Both the position numbers and the translations under genes were made by a program. From NCBI GenBank assembly GCA_035411585.1, contig DAONTI010000011.1, positions 51,344 through 115,343 of the forward strand: a DNA stretch of 64,000 bases, written 5' to 3'. Below the pieces are notes generated by a model that saw only the letters and a program-made list of their open reading frames with translations, ran no database searches and was not told the origin of the DNA. Shown piece by piece: positions 42,807 to 51,869 of the stretch (position 1 is the first letter of the stretch; each line of letters opens with the position of its first letter). Origin of the DNA: MWDV01 sp002070715. GTDB lineage: Bacteria; Verrucomicrobiota; Verrucomicrobiia; Limisphaerales; MWDV01.

Positions 42807-43898
42807 TTAACGCGCCGGAAACAGGGCTTGCATGGCGGCGTTGCCGCGAACCGAGCCGCCCGGTGTACCCACCGTCCGCGTGCCCATCAACCTCCGGGAT
42901 TCGGCCACGATGTAATCCCAGTCAAATGCGGGGCCGGGGTCCACTTTGTTCGACTGAATGTGCAAGTGCCCCAACAAGCCGTTGTAGTTCGCCAACATCT
43001 CGTCCGGCAGCCGGCGCGCGATAAATTGTCCGTCCGCATCCCGCGGATAATCGCAGGTGATTTTCGGGAACACCCGGCAGAGGGTCGCGGTGAGGCGGAC
43101 GAGCGCGGCGTATTGTTCCGGGGTGAAATCGTATTGCGTCAACTGCTGGCCCTGAACCATCCCGACCACCGGCTCATTCAGGCGCGGCCGGCCCACAAAG
43201 TTCTTGGTCAACAAACCGCCATCACCGAAGCGCTCCGGAATCGTCACGCGCGTCCGTCCGTCGGCATCGCGGACATACCATTCGGGCAGGGGACTCTTGG
43301 CGGGATTGCCATAGGCGCCCATGTTGGCGATTTCAATGCCCACCGAGCGGGTGTTGGAAGTGGTGGCGTGCCAGGTCCGTTCCTTGAGGTCAACGGTCTG
43401 ATAAATGGTGCCATCCAGATCCAGCATGAAATGAACGCTCAAGCCGCGCAGATCGTGCAGGACCTTGAAACATTGGCGGCTGGTGCCGCACACGTCGTAG
43501 TGATAAACGAATTGATCCACCACCCGCTGGAGGAGCGGCAAATCCCAGCCGCCCCCGCGGACCTGTTCGATTTCCTCCTCGGTCAGATCGGCGCGCCGGC
43601 GATCGTAGCGATTGGGCGTCGTGAGGTATTTCACGGCGGCGTGCGAGCTGTCCCAATCCGCCTTTTCCAACGGCGCAAACCGGCGCTCCACCCGGTAGCC
43701 ATCGTACCCGCCCGGATCCGTCCACAACACCACGCGGGTTCCCGTGTGGAAGAGTTGCCCGGCCACCATGATTTCATCCCCCCGGCGGACAAGCGGCGCC
43801 CCGGCGCGCGGGGTGGTCTGGCAGCCGGTGGTCAGGACAAGAACGAGGGCCAGTGCGGCAAAACCTCCCGGAACAATATGACGAAAACCCAATTTCAT
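42807..43898 (-). CDS. N-acetylmuramoyl-L-alanine amidase, lipoprotein
   Basis: Encodes 363 residues from the ATG at 43898. The lipoprotein signal ends in LTTGC (about 22-26), placing it in an envelope membrane. The amidase_2/PGRP-type domain has a HYDVCGTSRQCFKVLHDLRGLSVHFMLDLDGTIYQTVDL segment (first zinc His in the FVYHY region), TWHATTSNTRSVGIEIANMG with the second His and Glu, and GLLGHLHIQSNKVDPGPAFDWDYI with the final His and the Lys-x-Asp-PG signature. It should cut the muramic acid-L-Ala bond in peptidoglycan. It is upstream of the dipeptide epimerase (182-base gap). Confidence 0.88.
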   Translation of the reverse strand: MKLGFRHIVPGGFAALALVLVLTTGCQTTPRAGAPLVRRGDEIMVAGQLFHTGTRVVLWTDPGGYDGYRVERRFAPLEKADWDSSHAAVKYLTTPNRYDRRRADLTEEEIEQVRGGGWDLPLLQRVVDQFVYHYDVCGTSRQCFKVLHDLRGLSVHFMLDLDGTIYQTVDLKERTWHATTSNTRSVGIEIANMGAYGNPAKSPLPEWYVRDADGRTRVTIPERFGDGGLLTKNFVGRPRLNEPVVGMVQGQQLTQYDFTPEQYAALVRLTATLCRVFPKITCDYPRDADGQFIARRLPDEMLANYNGLLGHLHIQSNKVDPGPAFDWDYIVAESRRLMGTRTVGTPGGSVRGNAAMQALFPAR

Positions 43899-44055
43899 GT
43901 TTCTGTTGAATGCAGGCGCAAAATTGCGCGACCCCTCGCCCGGGTCAAGGAAAAGAGTCCGCTGGTGAACACACCGCGGTGACCATCTCGATGAATTCTT
44001 TGTCCGGTTCGCGATGAAACACATTGCCGCGAAACCGGAGGATGTCCACCGCCGC

Positions 44056-47000
44056 TCAGGGCGATTGCAACCGGAAATACTGTTGTGGTTGCGTCAGCGG
44101 CAGTTGCACGCGCTGTTGGTTCCCTTGGGGATGGGGCACATTCGTGACATTCCACCACGACACGGGTGGCGCCAGATTGGTCGCGGTCATCAACTGCCAA
44201 TGCGCCGCCCAATCCGGCCAGCTCAACGTCAGCCCATCGTCGGCGGGCCCCCCCTGGAGCGCGGGTGAAAGGCAGAACGCGGTCAATGCGAGGTTGGTTG
44301 CCGGGATGGTGATGGTGTGCGCCGCGGCTCCGCCATCCGACCACTGGACAAAATGATAATTACTCCCGGCCAGACTCTGGGGCGAAGGCACCTCCACGAG
44401 ACGATGCATGCCGACGATGGTGGCGAAGTTTGTTGGCGTGGTCAGCGGCTGGGATTCAAACTGCAAGGTCAATCCCTCCGGCACACTGGACAGGGCCAGT
44501 TGCGTGAGACGTGGCGGCACTTCGGTCACCACACTGTTTTGCAACCCGCGCGCGTCCGTGCCAGTTAAGCGCACCCGATAGAGCGCGTTGATGGTTGGCG
44601 GCGCGGTGGTGGGAACGGTAAAGACCCCGTTCGTCGCGCCCGGCAGCGGGCCCCACACCGGCGAGGCGTTGTGGTCGTGAACCAATTCCACCTCCCAACT
44701 CAGCCCCGCGGGTGCCAAAGTTTTTTCTGTGTAATCCAAGCCGTATCCACTGAAGGCAAGGGCATCGCCGCCGGCATACCGCGTTCCCGCGCCCGGAGTC
44801 AGGAGGGCCACGGTCGGTCCAAAAATTTCCGCGGGCGACAGGCTGCGGGAGTGGAGATGGATGGCGTCCAAGCGCCCGTTGAAATAGGGGTCCACGGTAA
44901 ATTGACTGCGCCCGAGATAAGCTTTCGTCGCCGCGAGATCACCCGGCAAAAGATTCACGCTGTGATTGATCGCCGCCGGCTGGCCGTTCGTGTAAAGCAC
45001 CCCCTGTTGCCCATCGAACATCACCGCCACATGCACCCATTCATTCACTGGAAAAGCGGTCGGCCCTTGAATAACGCGAACATAATGCGCGCTGTCCAAG
45101 GTGATGGCGCAATGAAACCGGCCCGAGCTGTCTTTCGGGCTGAAGAACAACCAGCGCCCGGTGTTCACGCCGAAATCAAAGAAGCGCTGCCACGCGTTGC
45201 CTCCGCTCCATTTCACCCAGCCGGAAATGGTGTTGGCCGCGCTGACGCCGGCGGGGAGATTGACGTATGGCTGCGACAAGAGCGGGCGCAGTCGCACCAC
45301 CGATCCCCGGTCCGCATCATTGATAATTGCGGCTCCGTTCATCAGCGTGCCGTGGAAACGATTGCTCGCATCGTTGGCATTGCTGGTGAAGGGATAATAC
45401 GCGCTCCAAGGGCCGGGGGCGGATCCGAGGACCAAACTCCGGGAAACCACGGTGCCCCGTCCCGCCGCGTTGGTGGCCGCCAACGACACCCGGAAAATCG
45501 CGTTCGTCGGGGCGTTGGCGGGAATCATCCAGCGGCCTTCCCGAATGCCAGATGCCGGTCCCCACACCAGATTCGTGGTCCCGCCAAAAATCTGTTCCAC
45601 CCGCCACGTCATTTGCGTCGCCGCCAGCGGCAGATCGTTGAAGTCCACAGCGGCCCCGGCAAAATCGAGCGCGGTTCCCGGCCAGAAGGTCGCCCCCACA
45701 GTCGGTTGCCGGATGGTCGGCACCGGCGCGGCAATTTCCGTCGCTGACAAGGCGCGACTATAAACGCGGAAGCTGCTGATCTGCCCGTTGAAATCGGCGT
45801 CGGCCACAAACTTACTGCGTCCCAGATGATTCGTTTGCGCCCGGACTTGATATGGCTGGAGGGTCACGGCTAAATTAGTCGCCACCGGGGTGCCGTTCAC
45901 ATAAAGCACTGCGTGCGGATCCGCAAACACCAGCGCCACATGCGTCCAGACCCCAACCGGCAATGGCTGGGACCACTCGAGGGTTTGGGTCGTGCCGCCG
46001 ACCCGGATGTCGCACCGCAACCGCCGGTCCGCAGAAGCAGGCGTGAGCATGACGTAGCCGGTGGTATCGGTGCCGAAATCAAAAATACGCTGCCAATCCG
46101 CACCGCCGTTCCATTTCACCACGGCGGAGAAAGTTCGGGCATTGGCCACCCCCGCCGGCAGCCACACGTATTGCCCTGCGCCGTTCAAGTTCAGCACCCG
46201 TCCGCGGGACCCTTCTGTCTGAATCGTCGCCCCGCCCTGCAACAGGCCGTAATACTGGCCGTTTTCATCCCGCGCATCGGCTTCGAATTGATAATGCGCC
46301 GACCAATCCTGCGGGAGCACCGGCCAGTCATCGTCGGTGAATTGCAGGGGTTGAATGTCGAAACACGCGGCGCCGTAGGCGCCATACCAAGGCGCGTAAG
46401 CGCCCGCATCGTAGTAGTGGTAACTGATCCAGAGCTGGCCGTTTTCCTCAAAGACCGCCGGATGACCCGGCCCGGTGAATTTGCCGCTGGCCTCGGTGAA
46501 CAACGTGCCGCCGCCACTGCGCATATCCACCCCGTTGCGATCCCGGTAAGGGCCGGTGATGTTCAGGCTGCGCCCGACGCGGATGTTGTAGGTGCTGTTG
46601 ACCCCCGAGCAACAGGAGCCCCAGTTGACGAACAAGTAGTAATACGCTCCCCGCCGAAAGAGGCACGCCGCCTCGATGGCGTTGCGGTAAGCCAGTTGCG
46701 TCGCGGTGGGATGGGTTGGGCTGCGCCGCCCGGTCACCGGATCCAGTTGGATCAGGTAAATTCCGGTCCAATACGAACCAAAAACCAGCCAGGGATTTCC
46801 CGCCGCATCAAACGCCACGGCGGGATCAATCGTGTTGTAGGGACTGCCGATCTCCGATTGAATGACGATGCCTTCGTCCGTCCATTGATACGCGGGGTCC
46901 GCCGGGTCGAGCGTCGGATTGGTGGCCAGCCCGATGGCGGATTGTTGGCTGCCCCAGCTCGAGACGGAGTAATACAAACAGTAGCGCCCGTTGAGATGAA

Positions 47001-47307
47001 CAATGTCCGGCGCCCAAAAATCACCGTTGAATCCCGGAGCGGCGTCCTTCACCCACGCCGGGGGAGTCGCAAAGACCGCCGGCCCGTCCATCCACACAAT
47101 ACCGTCGGCGGAAGACTTGGAGAGGATGCCCCGTCCGGTGCCATAGAGATAATATCGATCCTTGCACTTGATGATCGTGGACGGGTCATGAATTTCCACG
47201 CTGCCCCGCACGCCATGCCCATTCAACCCCGCCTGCCCGGGTGGGGCCGTAGTCCACAACAGCAAGATCGCCAGCCCGACGACGGTTGGAATCGTCCTGC
47301 GCTTCAC
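44056..47307 (-). CDS. Secreted GH43 (arabinanase-like) enzyme with two LamG-type domains
   Basis: Encodes 1,083 residues from a GTG at 47307 that puts a signal peptide (RRTIPTVVGLAILLLW) first; longer starts to 47400 are possible. A five-bladed GH43 domain (about 25-350) shows EIHDPSTIIKCKDRYYLYGTG (catalytic Asp), NGDFWAPDIVHLNGRYCLYYS, GSPYNTIDPAVAFD and NAIEAACLFRRGAYYYLFVNWG (general acid Glu), as in endo-alpha-1,5-arabinanases. Two concanavalin-like LamG domains follow (about 370-530 and 640-810), each with the VNLPAGV / WVHVA signatures. The C-terminal 80 residues form an STNL-type module ending QQYFRLQSP. Substrate specificity is inferred. Confidence 0.85.
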   Translation of the reverse strand: MKRRTIPTVVGLAILLLWTTAPPGQAGLNGHGVRGSVEIHDPSTIIKCKDRYYLYGTGRGILSKSSADGIVWMDGPAVFATPPAWVKDAAPGFNGDFWAPDIVHLNGRYCLYYSVSSWGSQQSAIGLATNPTLDPADPAYQWTDEGIVIQSEIGSPYNTIDPAVAFDAAGNPWLVFGSYWTGIYLIQLDPVTGRRSPTHPTATQLAYRNAIEAACLFRRGAYYYLFVNWGSCCSGVNSTYNIRVGRSLNITGPYRDRNGVDMRSGGGTLFTEASGKFTGPGHPAVFEENGQLWISYHYYDAGAYAPWYGAYGAACFDIQPLQFTDDDWPVLPQDWSAHYQFEADARDENGQYYGLLQGGATIQTEGSRGRVLNLNGAGQYVWLPAGVANARTFSAVVKWNGGADWQRIFDFGTDTTGYVMLTPASADRRLRCDIRVGGTTQTLEWSQPLPVGVWTHVALVFADPHAVLYVNGTPVATNLAVTLQPYQVRAQTNHLGRSKFVADADFNGQISSFRVYSRALSATEIAAPVPTIRQPTVGATFWPGTALDFAGAAVDFNDLPLAATQMTWRVEQIFGGTTNLVWGPASGIREGRWMIPANAPTNAIFRVSLAATNAAGRGTVVSRSLVLGSAPGPWSAYYPFTSNANDASNRFHGTLMNGAAIINDADRGSVVRLRPLLSQPYVNLPAGVSAANTISGWVKWSGGNAWQRFFDFGVNTGRWLFFSPKDSSGRFHCAITLDSAHYVRVIQGPTAFPVNEWVHVAVMFDGQQGVLYTNGQPAAINHSVNLLPGDLAATKAYLGRSQFTVDPYFNGRLDAIHLHSRSLSPAEIFGPTVALLTPGAGTRYAGGDALAFSGYGLDYTEKTLAPAGLSWEVELVHDHNASPVWGPLPGATNGVFTVPTTAPPTINALYRVRLTGTDARGLQNSVVTEVPPRLTQLALSSVPEGLTLQFESQPLTTPTNFATIVGMHRLVEVPSPQSLAGSNYHFVQWSDGGAAAHTITIPATNLALTAFCLSPALQGGPADDGLTLSWPDWAAHWQLMTATNLAPPVSWWNVTNVPHPQGNQQRVQLPLTQPQQYFRLQSP

Positions 47308-47521
47308 TTCGAATGCCGCGTTGTTGGCCGATGCTCTCGGTGAATCAAATCTCAGCGCCACCATGGGCCAAGTATAATCGGGCGGCGTCGCGACCGCCAT
47401 TCCGATTCCTTGAGCCAGCCACGGACCCCCGGAAGGCTCCGCACGTCAAGCCGTGGAGGTGTGAAACGTAGTTTGTTCCCCGCGTTACCGAGCGGAGCTG
47501 GGGAGCGGGGTCGCCGGGGTT

Positions 47522-48490
47522 TTACCAGGCAACCTGCGTGAGCACGTCCGCCAGTCGTTGACCGGCCAGCGCAATTCGGCGACGCATGATTTCGTGGGCT
47601 TCCCGGACGTACTCCGGACTGAGCGTGGGAATGGCCGAGCGACGAATGCTGCCGGATTCAACCGCTTTTGTATCCACGAATTTTACGTGGTCCTCGGCAT
47701 AAGCGAATTGCACCGCATGATCGAAGCTCTCCCGCGCCCACGCCGCCGGGGTCTGGTTGAGACGGTACTCTGGCAGGCGGCTGGGCGCCAGTTCCGGTGC
47801 GTTAGCCACTGAATCCGCGAGAGCCATGATGTCGGCGTAGCCGGCATTGGTCCCGGGCAGGCGATCCCAATAGGTGTGCAAATTGATGGGTTTACCGCGT
47901 TCATTGCGCACGGTGCAGGCGCCGCCGAGGCCGGTGCCTTTGGGTTGCTTCGGGGTGACCAACGTGGCCGCATGCAGCGGTTGATGCAGGTCGCCCATCA
48001 AGTGCAGCACCCAGGCCAGGCTGACCGCCCGATCATGGGGCGTGGCCGTCGTGTCTTTCAGAGTGACGATGGAATTGGACAGACCGGTCGCCGCGTTCGG
48101 TTCGGGCACAACAAAATCAGCCAGCGACACGCGGCCGGCATCCGCGGAATGGACAAAGGGCAGGTTGATCCCGTGCGGATAGACATTGTAACGGGTGATG
48201 GAATGCGGCTTGGCGGGTTGGCCGGCTTTGGCGGGCTTGATCAGGTCCGGCCAGACCGCCGCCGTCAGATAAGCCCACTCGCCCTGATCCACGCCGTCCG
48301 GGACATTGACCGTGAGAATGACTTTGTAATGGGGATGATGTTTCAACAACTCCGTGGCCGCCCGTCGCTGGGCGTCGTTCATCTGCCGCCAAGCCAGCGT
48401 TGCGACCGTGCGGTGTCCCAGCCCGTTCCAAGCCGCCGCCGGCATCACCAGCAACAACCATCCCAGTAAAATATGAGTTGTGATTCGCAT
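47522..48490 (-). CDS. S1/P1 nuclease family protein
   Basis: Encodes 322 residues from the ATG at 48490. The signal peptide ends at AAAWNGLGHRTV. In S1/P1 enzymes the mature N-terminal Trp and the following His bind zinc, and WNGLGHR fits exactly. Further zinc ligands appear in WPDLIKPA, WVLHLMGDLHQPLHAATL and NLHTYWD. The family are secreted zinc nucleases that degrade single-stranded DNA and RNA, releasing 5' nucleotides. It is the only gene of this kind nearby and probably scavenges phosphate or nucleotides, though no control is visible. Confidence 0.9.
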   Translation of the reverse strand: MRITTHILLGWLLLVMPAAAWNGLGHRTVATLAWRQMNDAQRRAATELLKHHPHYKVILTVNVPDGVDQGEWAYLTAAVWPDLIKPAKAGQPAKPHSITRYNVYPHGINLPFVHSADAGRVSLADFVVPEPNAATGLSNSIVTLKDTTATPHDRAVSLAWVLHLMGDLHQPLHAATLVTPKQPKGTGLGGACTVRNERGKPINLHTYWDRLPGTNAGYADIMALADSVANAPELAPSRLPEYRLNQTPAAWARESFDHAVQFAYAEDHVKFVDTKAVESGSIRRSAIPTLSPEYVREAHEIMRRRIALAGQRLADVLTQVAW

Positions 48491-48628
48491 AAAAATTCTC
48501 CGGTGACACATGGACGAAGAACCGCCCATATTTTTCTACCGACGCCCCCGCGGCGGAAGTTATTCAAAACTCAGGCGTTGGGCGCCGGAAAAAAGCGCCG
48601 GCGACTCAGGCGTGGGACGGAGTTTGAC

Positions 48629-50482
48629 TTACGGTGCCGCTGGCGGCGCGGTGCCGGCCGGCGCCGCCTGCGGGGTGCGCCGCCAGCGCGCCCAGTCGGA
48701 CAGGAACAATTGTTCCGGCGGGAAAAAGGCTGGAGCCGCCCGCAGCGGGAACCACGGCGGCACCTCGCGCCGGAGCACACTATCAATCACAAAATTTCCC
48801 CAACTCCGTTCGCCGGCTTTGACCCATTCACTGTAAAAGCGGCTGTCCATCATTTGCGGGGTGAGATACAGGCCGCGGATGGATTTCTGGGTGTCATGGA
48901 TGGCGAAGTAATCCGCCTGCGTGTCACGGGTGAGCCAGACACTTTGCCGCCGGCCATACCATGCCACAGCCCAGGGCACATCGCTCATGATCAATTCATC
49001 CTCGCCCATCCAGGCGCCGATTTGCTGAATCACCGGCGGATAATACGGCGGATAAGCGACCGCCAGCGGCCGGGGCGGAAGAAACACGAGGAAGAGAGGC
49101 GCGCAGGCCAGCGCCACGAAAACCGCCATGATGAGGTACCGCAACCAGCGCAGCGGCAATTCGAGTTGATCCAACAACACCATGAAAAATCCGACGCCAT
49201 AGACGATGATGACGGGCGCCAACAGCACCAGCAGATTCTCCGTGTTGATTTCCGCCGCATCGTCCGCGAGATAGGTGCGGCCCATGGCCTGCACCACCGT
49301 CAACACCGGCAGACACAACAACACGAAATACCGGAGGCGTTGCAGCGCGGGATTCCGGAAGTTCATCAGCACGCCCACCAGGAAGAAAGCGGCGACCCAG
49401 CTTCCCGCCAACCGCGGGCCGTCGGTGGTCAGAATGATCTTCAGGTTCTGAAACAACTTGTGCCAGAAAATCGCCGGATAAATCTGGTCAAATCCGGGCG
49501 TGAGCGATCGGGCCAATTGATTGCCGGGAAAAATAATGCTGCCCTCCAGCACCGAAAAAGTGGCCAAACCGAAGGGCAGGCCGCTAAGCATCACGTTTCG
49601 CACCACCCAGGGGGTCACCACCACGGCAAAGGAAAAGAATACCACCAGACACAAGGCCGCCCGGCGCGGCCCGCTGAAGAGCGCCAGATAGATGATCACC
49701 GGCACCAGCAACCAGCCGAACGCGTAGCGCGTCAGACAACCCACTCCCATCAACAGACCAATCCCCGCCGCCAATCCGAACACGCGCCCCGGACTCCACT
49801 GGGGTTCGCGGGCCTCCCGTTCGATGAGATAAAGCCCCCACAACAATCCACTGAACAGCAGGAGCAACAACATGGTGGACAAGCCGGACACCGCAAACCG
49901 CCAGAACAATTCCGTGCCAAAAAGCACCACCGCCGACAACCAAGCCACCGTGGAGTCAAACAACCGGCGGGCCAGAAAAAACACGACGACAATCATGGCA
50001 AAGAAAAGGCCCTGATTGAAAAGGCTGATCAGAAAGTCGGGTTGATACCGCCAGAACCGGTTGTTCTGGCTCCAGAACCGTTTGCTCGCCGTGGCCTCAT
50101 ACGAAAACGGCAGCACCTTCATCAACCCCGCCAACACGGTCGGATAAACGGGGGGATTGGCCAGATCGGGATGCATGGTGCGGAGTTGCGCGTAGTCCGG
50201 CCGCAGCGTGCCATCCGCGCCGCGCCCGGTCTTTTCATTGACCCGCTTGACCAGGTAAATGCTCAAGGGGCGGACAAAATGGGTCGTATACCCGCGCCCC
50301 TCGGACAGGTTGCGCGCCACCTGGGCGGCGTCCATGGCCTCCTGCGTCGAGAAATTTTTGAAGGCGCGCAAATTGTAACCGGCGATGAACCCGACGACCG
50401 CCAGCACGGCCAGGCCAAGCCGGAGATACCGCATCCCGCCGCCCTGTTCGAGCTTGTGAATGATTTCCTGCGTAAATGGCAT
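48629..50482 (-). CDS. PMT/ArnT-like membrane glycosyltransferase
   Basis: Encodes 617 residues with about eleven hydrophobic helices between 17 and 460 and a soluble C-terminal domain. The first periplasmic loop has STQEAMDAAQVARNLSEGRGYTTHFVRP, like the Asp/Glu-bearing loop 1 of GT39/GT83 enzymes, then the PVYPTVLAGLMK and RFWSQNNRFWRYQPDF stretch. Such enzymes move a sugar from a lipid carrier to lipid A, protein or another acceptor. Donor and acceptor are unknown. The soluble C-terminus (MSDVPWAVAWYGRRQSVWL) is typical of ArnT-like proteins. It lies directly after the response regulator gene, 3 bases apart, so it is probably in that operon. Confidence 0.8.
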   Translation of the reverse strand: MPFTQEIIHKLEQGGGMRYLRLGLAVLAVVGFIAGYNLRAFKNFSTQEAMDAAQVARNLSEGRGYTTHFVRPLSIYLVKRVNEKTGRGADGTLRPDYAQLRTMHPDLANPPVYPTVLAGLMKVLPFSYEATASKRFWSQNNRFWRYQPDFLISLFNQGLFFAMIVVVFFLARRLFDSTVAWLSAVVLFGTELFWRFAVSGLSTMLLLLLFSGLLWGLYLIEREAREPQWSPGRVFGLAAGIGLLMGVGCLTRYAFGWLLVPVIIYLALFSGPRRAALCLVVFFSFAVVVTPWVVRNVMLSGLPFGLATFSVLEGSIIFPGNQLARSLTPGFDQIYPAIFWHKLFQNLKIILTTDGPRLAGSWVAAFFLVGVLMNFRNPALQRLRYFVLLCLPVLTVVQAMGRTYLADDAAEINTENLLVLLAPVIIVYGVGFFMVLLDQLELPLRWLRYLIMAVFVALACAPLFLVFLPPRPLAVAYPPYYPPVIQQIGAWMGEDELIMSDVPWAVAWYGRRQSVWLTRDTQADYFAIHDTQKSIRGLYLTPQMMDSRFYSEWVKAGERSWGNFVIDSVLRREVPPWFPLRAAPAFFPPEQLFLSDWARWRRTPQAAPAGTAPPAAP

Positions 50483-50485
50483 ACT

Positions 50486-51853
50486 TCAATAACCTTCCAG
50501 TTGATACGCGTGCAGTTTGCGATGCAACGTGCGCCGGCTCATACCGATTTTTTTCGCCGCGAGTGTGCGGTTTCCGCCCGTCTCCTTCAAGGCCCGGATC
50601 AGCAATTGTTTTTCCGCGTCTTTCACCGTGAGATCGGGGCGCGTCAAAAGCTTGTGCGCGTCGCCGCCCGCCGGAGTCCCGCCGCGCACAGAGGGCGGCA
50701 GATCGCGCGCGGTAACGCGTTCGCCGCGGCACAACACCACCGCGTGTTCCATGGCCGTGCGCAACTCGCGCACGTTGCCCGGCCAGGCGTGATGGATCAG
50801 CGTCTCCATCGCGTCCACGGTGAAGTCTTTCACCGGCTTGCCGTTCTCCACGGCGAATTCGCGCAGAAACCGGTGGGCGAGCAGGGGAATATCCTCCGGA
50901 CGCTCACGCAAGGGCGGCAGGTGAATCTCCACGACCCGCAACCGGAAGAACAGATCCTCCCGGAAGGTCCCCGCTTTGACCAAGGCTTCGAGATCCTTGT
51001 TCGTGGCCGCGACCAGGCGTACGTCGGCCGTGAGGGTTTTGTTGGACCCCACCCGTTCGAAGGTGCGCTCGCCCAGAAAACGCAACAACTTCACCTGCAA
51101 CGCGGCGTCAATCTCACCGATCTCATCCAGAAACAGCGTTCCCCCCTGCGCCTGTTCAAAACGGCCTATGCGCCGTTCGTGCGCGCCGGTGAACGCGCCT
51201 TTCTCGTGCCCGAACAATTCGCTTTCCAACAGCGTGGGCGCCAGGGCGGCGCAATGCACCGTCACCATCGGCTGACGGGCGCGCGGGCTGAGTTGATGCA
51301 GGGCGCGGGCCACGACTTCCTTGCCCGTGCCGCTCTCGCCGAGCAACAGGACCGTGACGCGCGCGGGGGCGACCTGCCGCACCACGTCGAAGACCTCCCG
51401 CATGGCGGGGGATTCGCCGACGAGATTTTCCAGGCCGAATTTCGTATCGAGTTGCTGGTGGAGCGCCACGTTTTCCGCCTCGAGATTGCGTTGCCGTAAC
51501 GCGCGGGTGATGCGCATCTCCAGCTCGTCAATTTGCAATCGTCCTTTGGCAATGTAATCGTCCGCGCCGCGTTTCATCGCCTCGACCGCCAGTTCCTCCG
51601 AGCCGTAGGCGGTCATCAACAGGCAGACCGGCGGCTTGCTTAACGACTTGGCGCGGGCGATGAGTTTCATGCCGTCTTCATGGGGAAGCCGGAAATCCGT
51701 CAGCACGACGTCAAAGGTTTCCTGTTCGAGCAATTCCAGCGCAGCCCCGGCATCGGCGGCCACGTACACGTCAAAACGATCCTCAAGCGCGGCGCGCAAT
51801 CCCTCGCGCGTCGGCTTCTCGTCATCCACAATTAATAGCGTCGGTTTTTCCAT
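50486..51853 (-). CDS. NtrC-family sigma-54-dependent response regulator
   Basis: Encodes 455 residues from the ATG at 51853. Receiver domain (1-120) with the phosphorylation Asp in VVLTDFRLP and Lys in DDYIAKG. AAA+ domain (about 140-365) with GESGTGKE (Walker A), GAFTGA (sigma-54 contact loop, intact) and GGTLFLDEIGE (Walker B), and the R-finger region NVRELRTA. The C-terminal Fis-type HTH contains KETGGNRTLAAKKIGMSRRTLHRKL. It therefore activates sigma-54 promoters when phosphorylated. It follows the kinase gene by 16 bases and precedes the PMT-like gene, so a sigma-54 promoter is expected somewhere in its regulon; none was identified. Confidence 0.93.
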   Translation of the reverse strand: MEKPTLLIVDDEKPTREGLRAALEDRFDVYVAADAGAALELLEQETFDVVLTDFRLPHEDGMKLIARAKSLSKPPVCLLMTAYGSEELAVEAMKRGADDYIAKGRLQIDELEMRITRALRQRNLEAENVALHQQLDTKFGLENLVGESPAMREVFDVVRQVAPARVTVLLLGESGTGKEVVARALHQLSPRARQPMVTVHCAALAPTLLESELFGHEKGAFTGAHERRIGRFEQAQGGTLFLDEIGEIDAALQVKLLRFLGERTFERVGSNKTLTADVRLVAATNKDLEALVKAGTFREDLFFRLRVVEIHLPPLRERPEDIPLLAHRFLREFAVENGKPVKDFTVDAMETLIHHAWPGNVRELRTAMEHAVVLCRGERVTARDLPPSVRGGTPAGGDAHKLLTRPDLTVKDAEKQLLIRALKETGGNRTLAAKKIGMSRRTLHRKLHAYQLEGY

Positions 51854-51869
51854 GGGTCCGCAGGGCTCG

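Noticed and set aside
48473..51499. 1,008-residue plus-strand reading frame
   Set aside because: Antisense to the PMT-like and NtrC-type genes, with His/Gln/Arg-rich composition typical of a GC-rich shadow frame.
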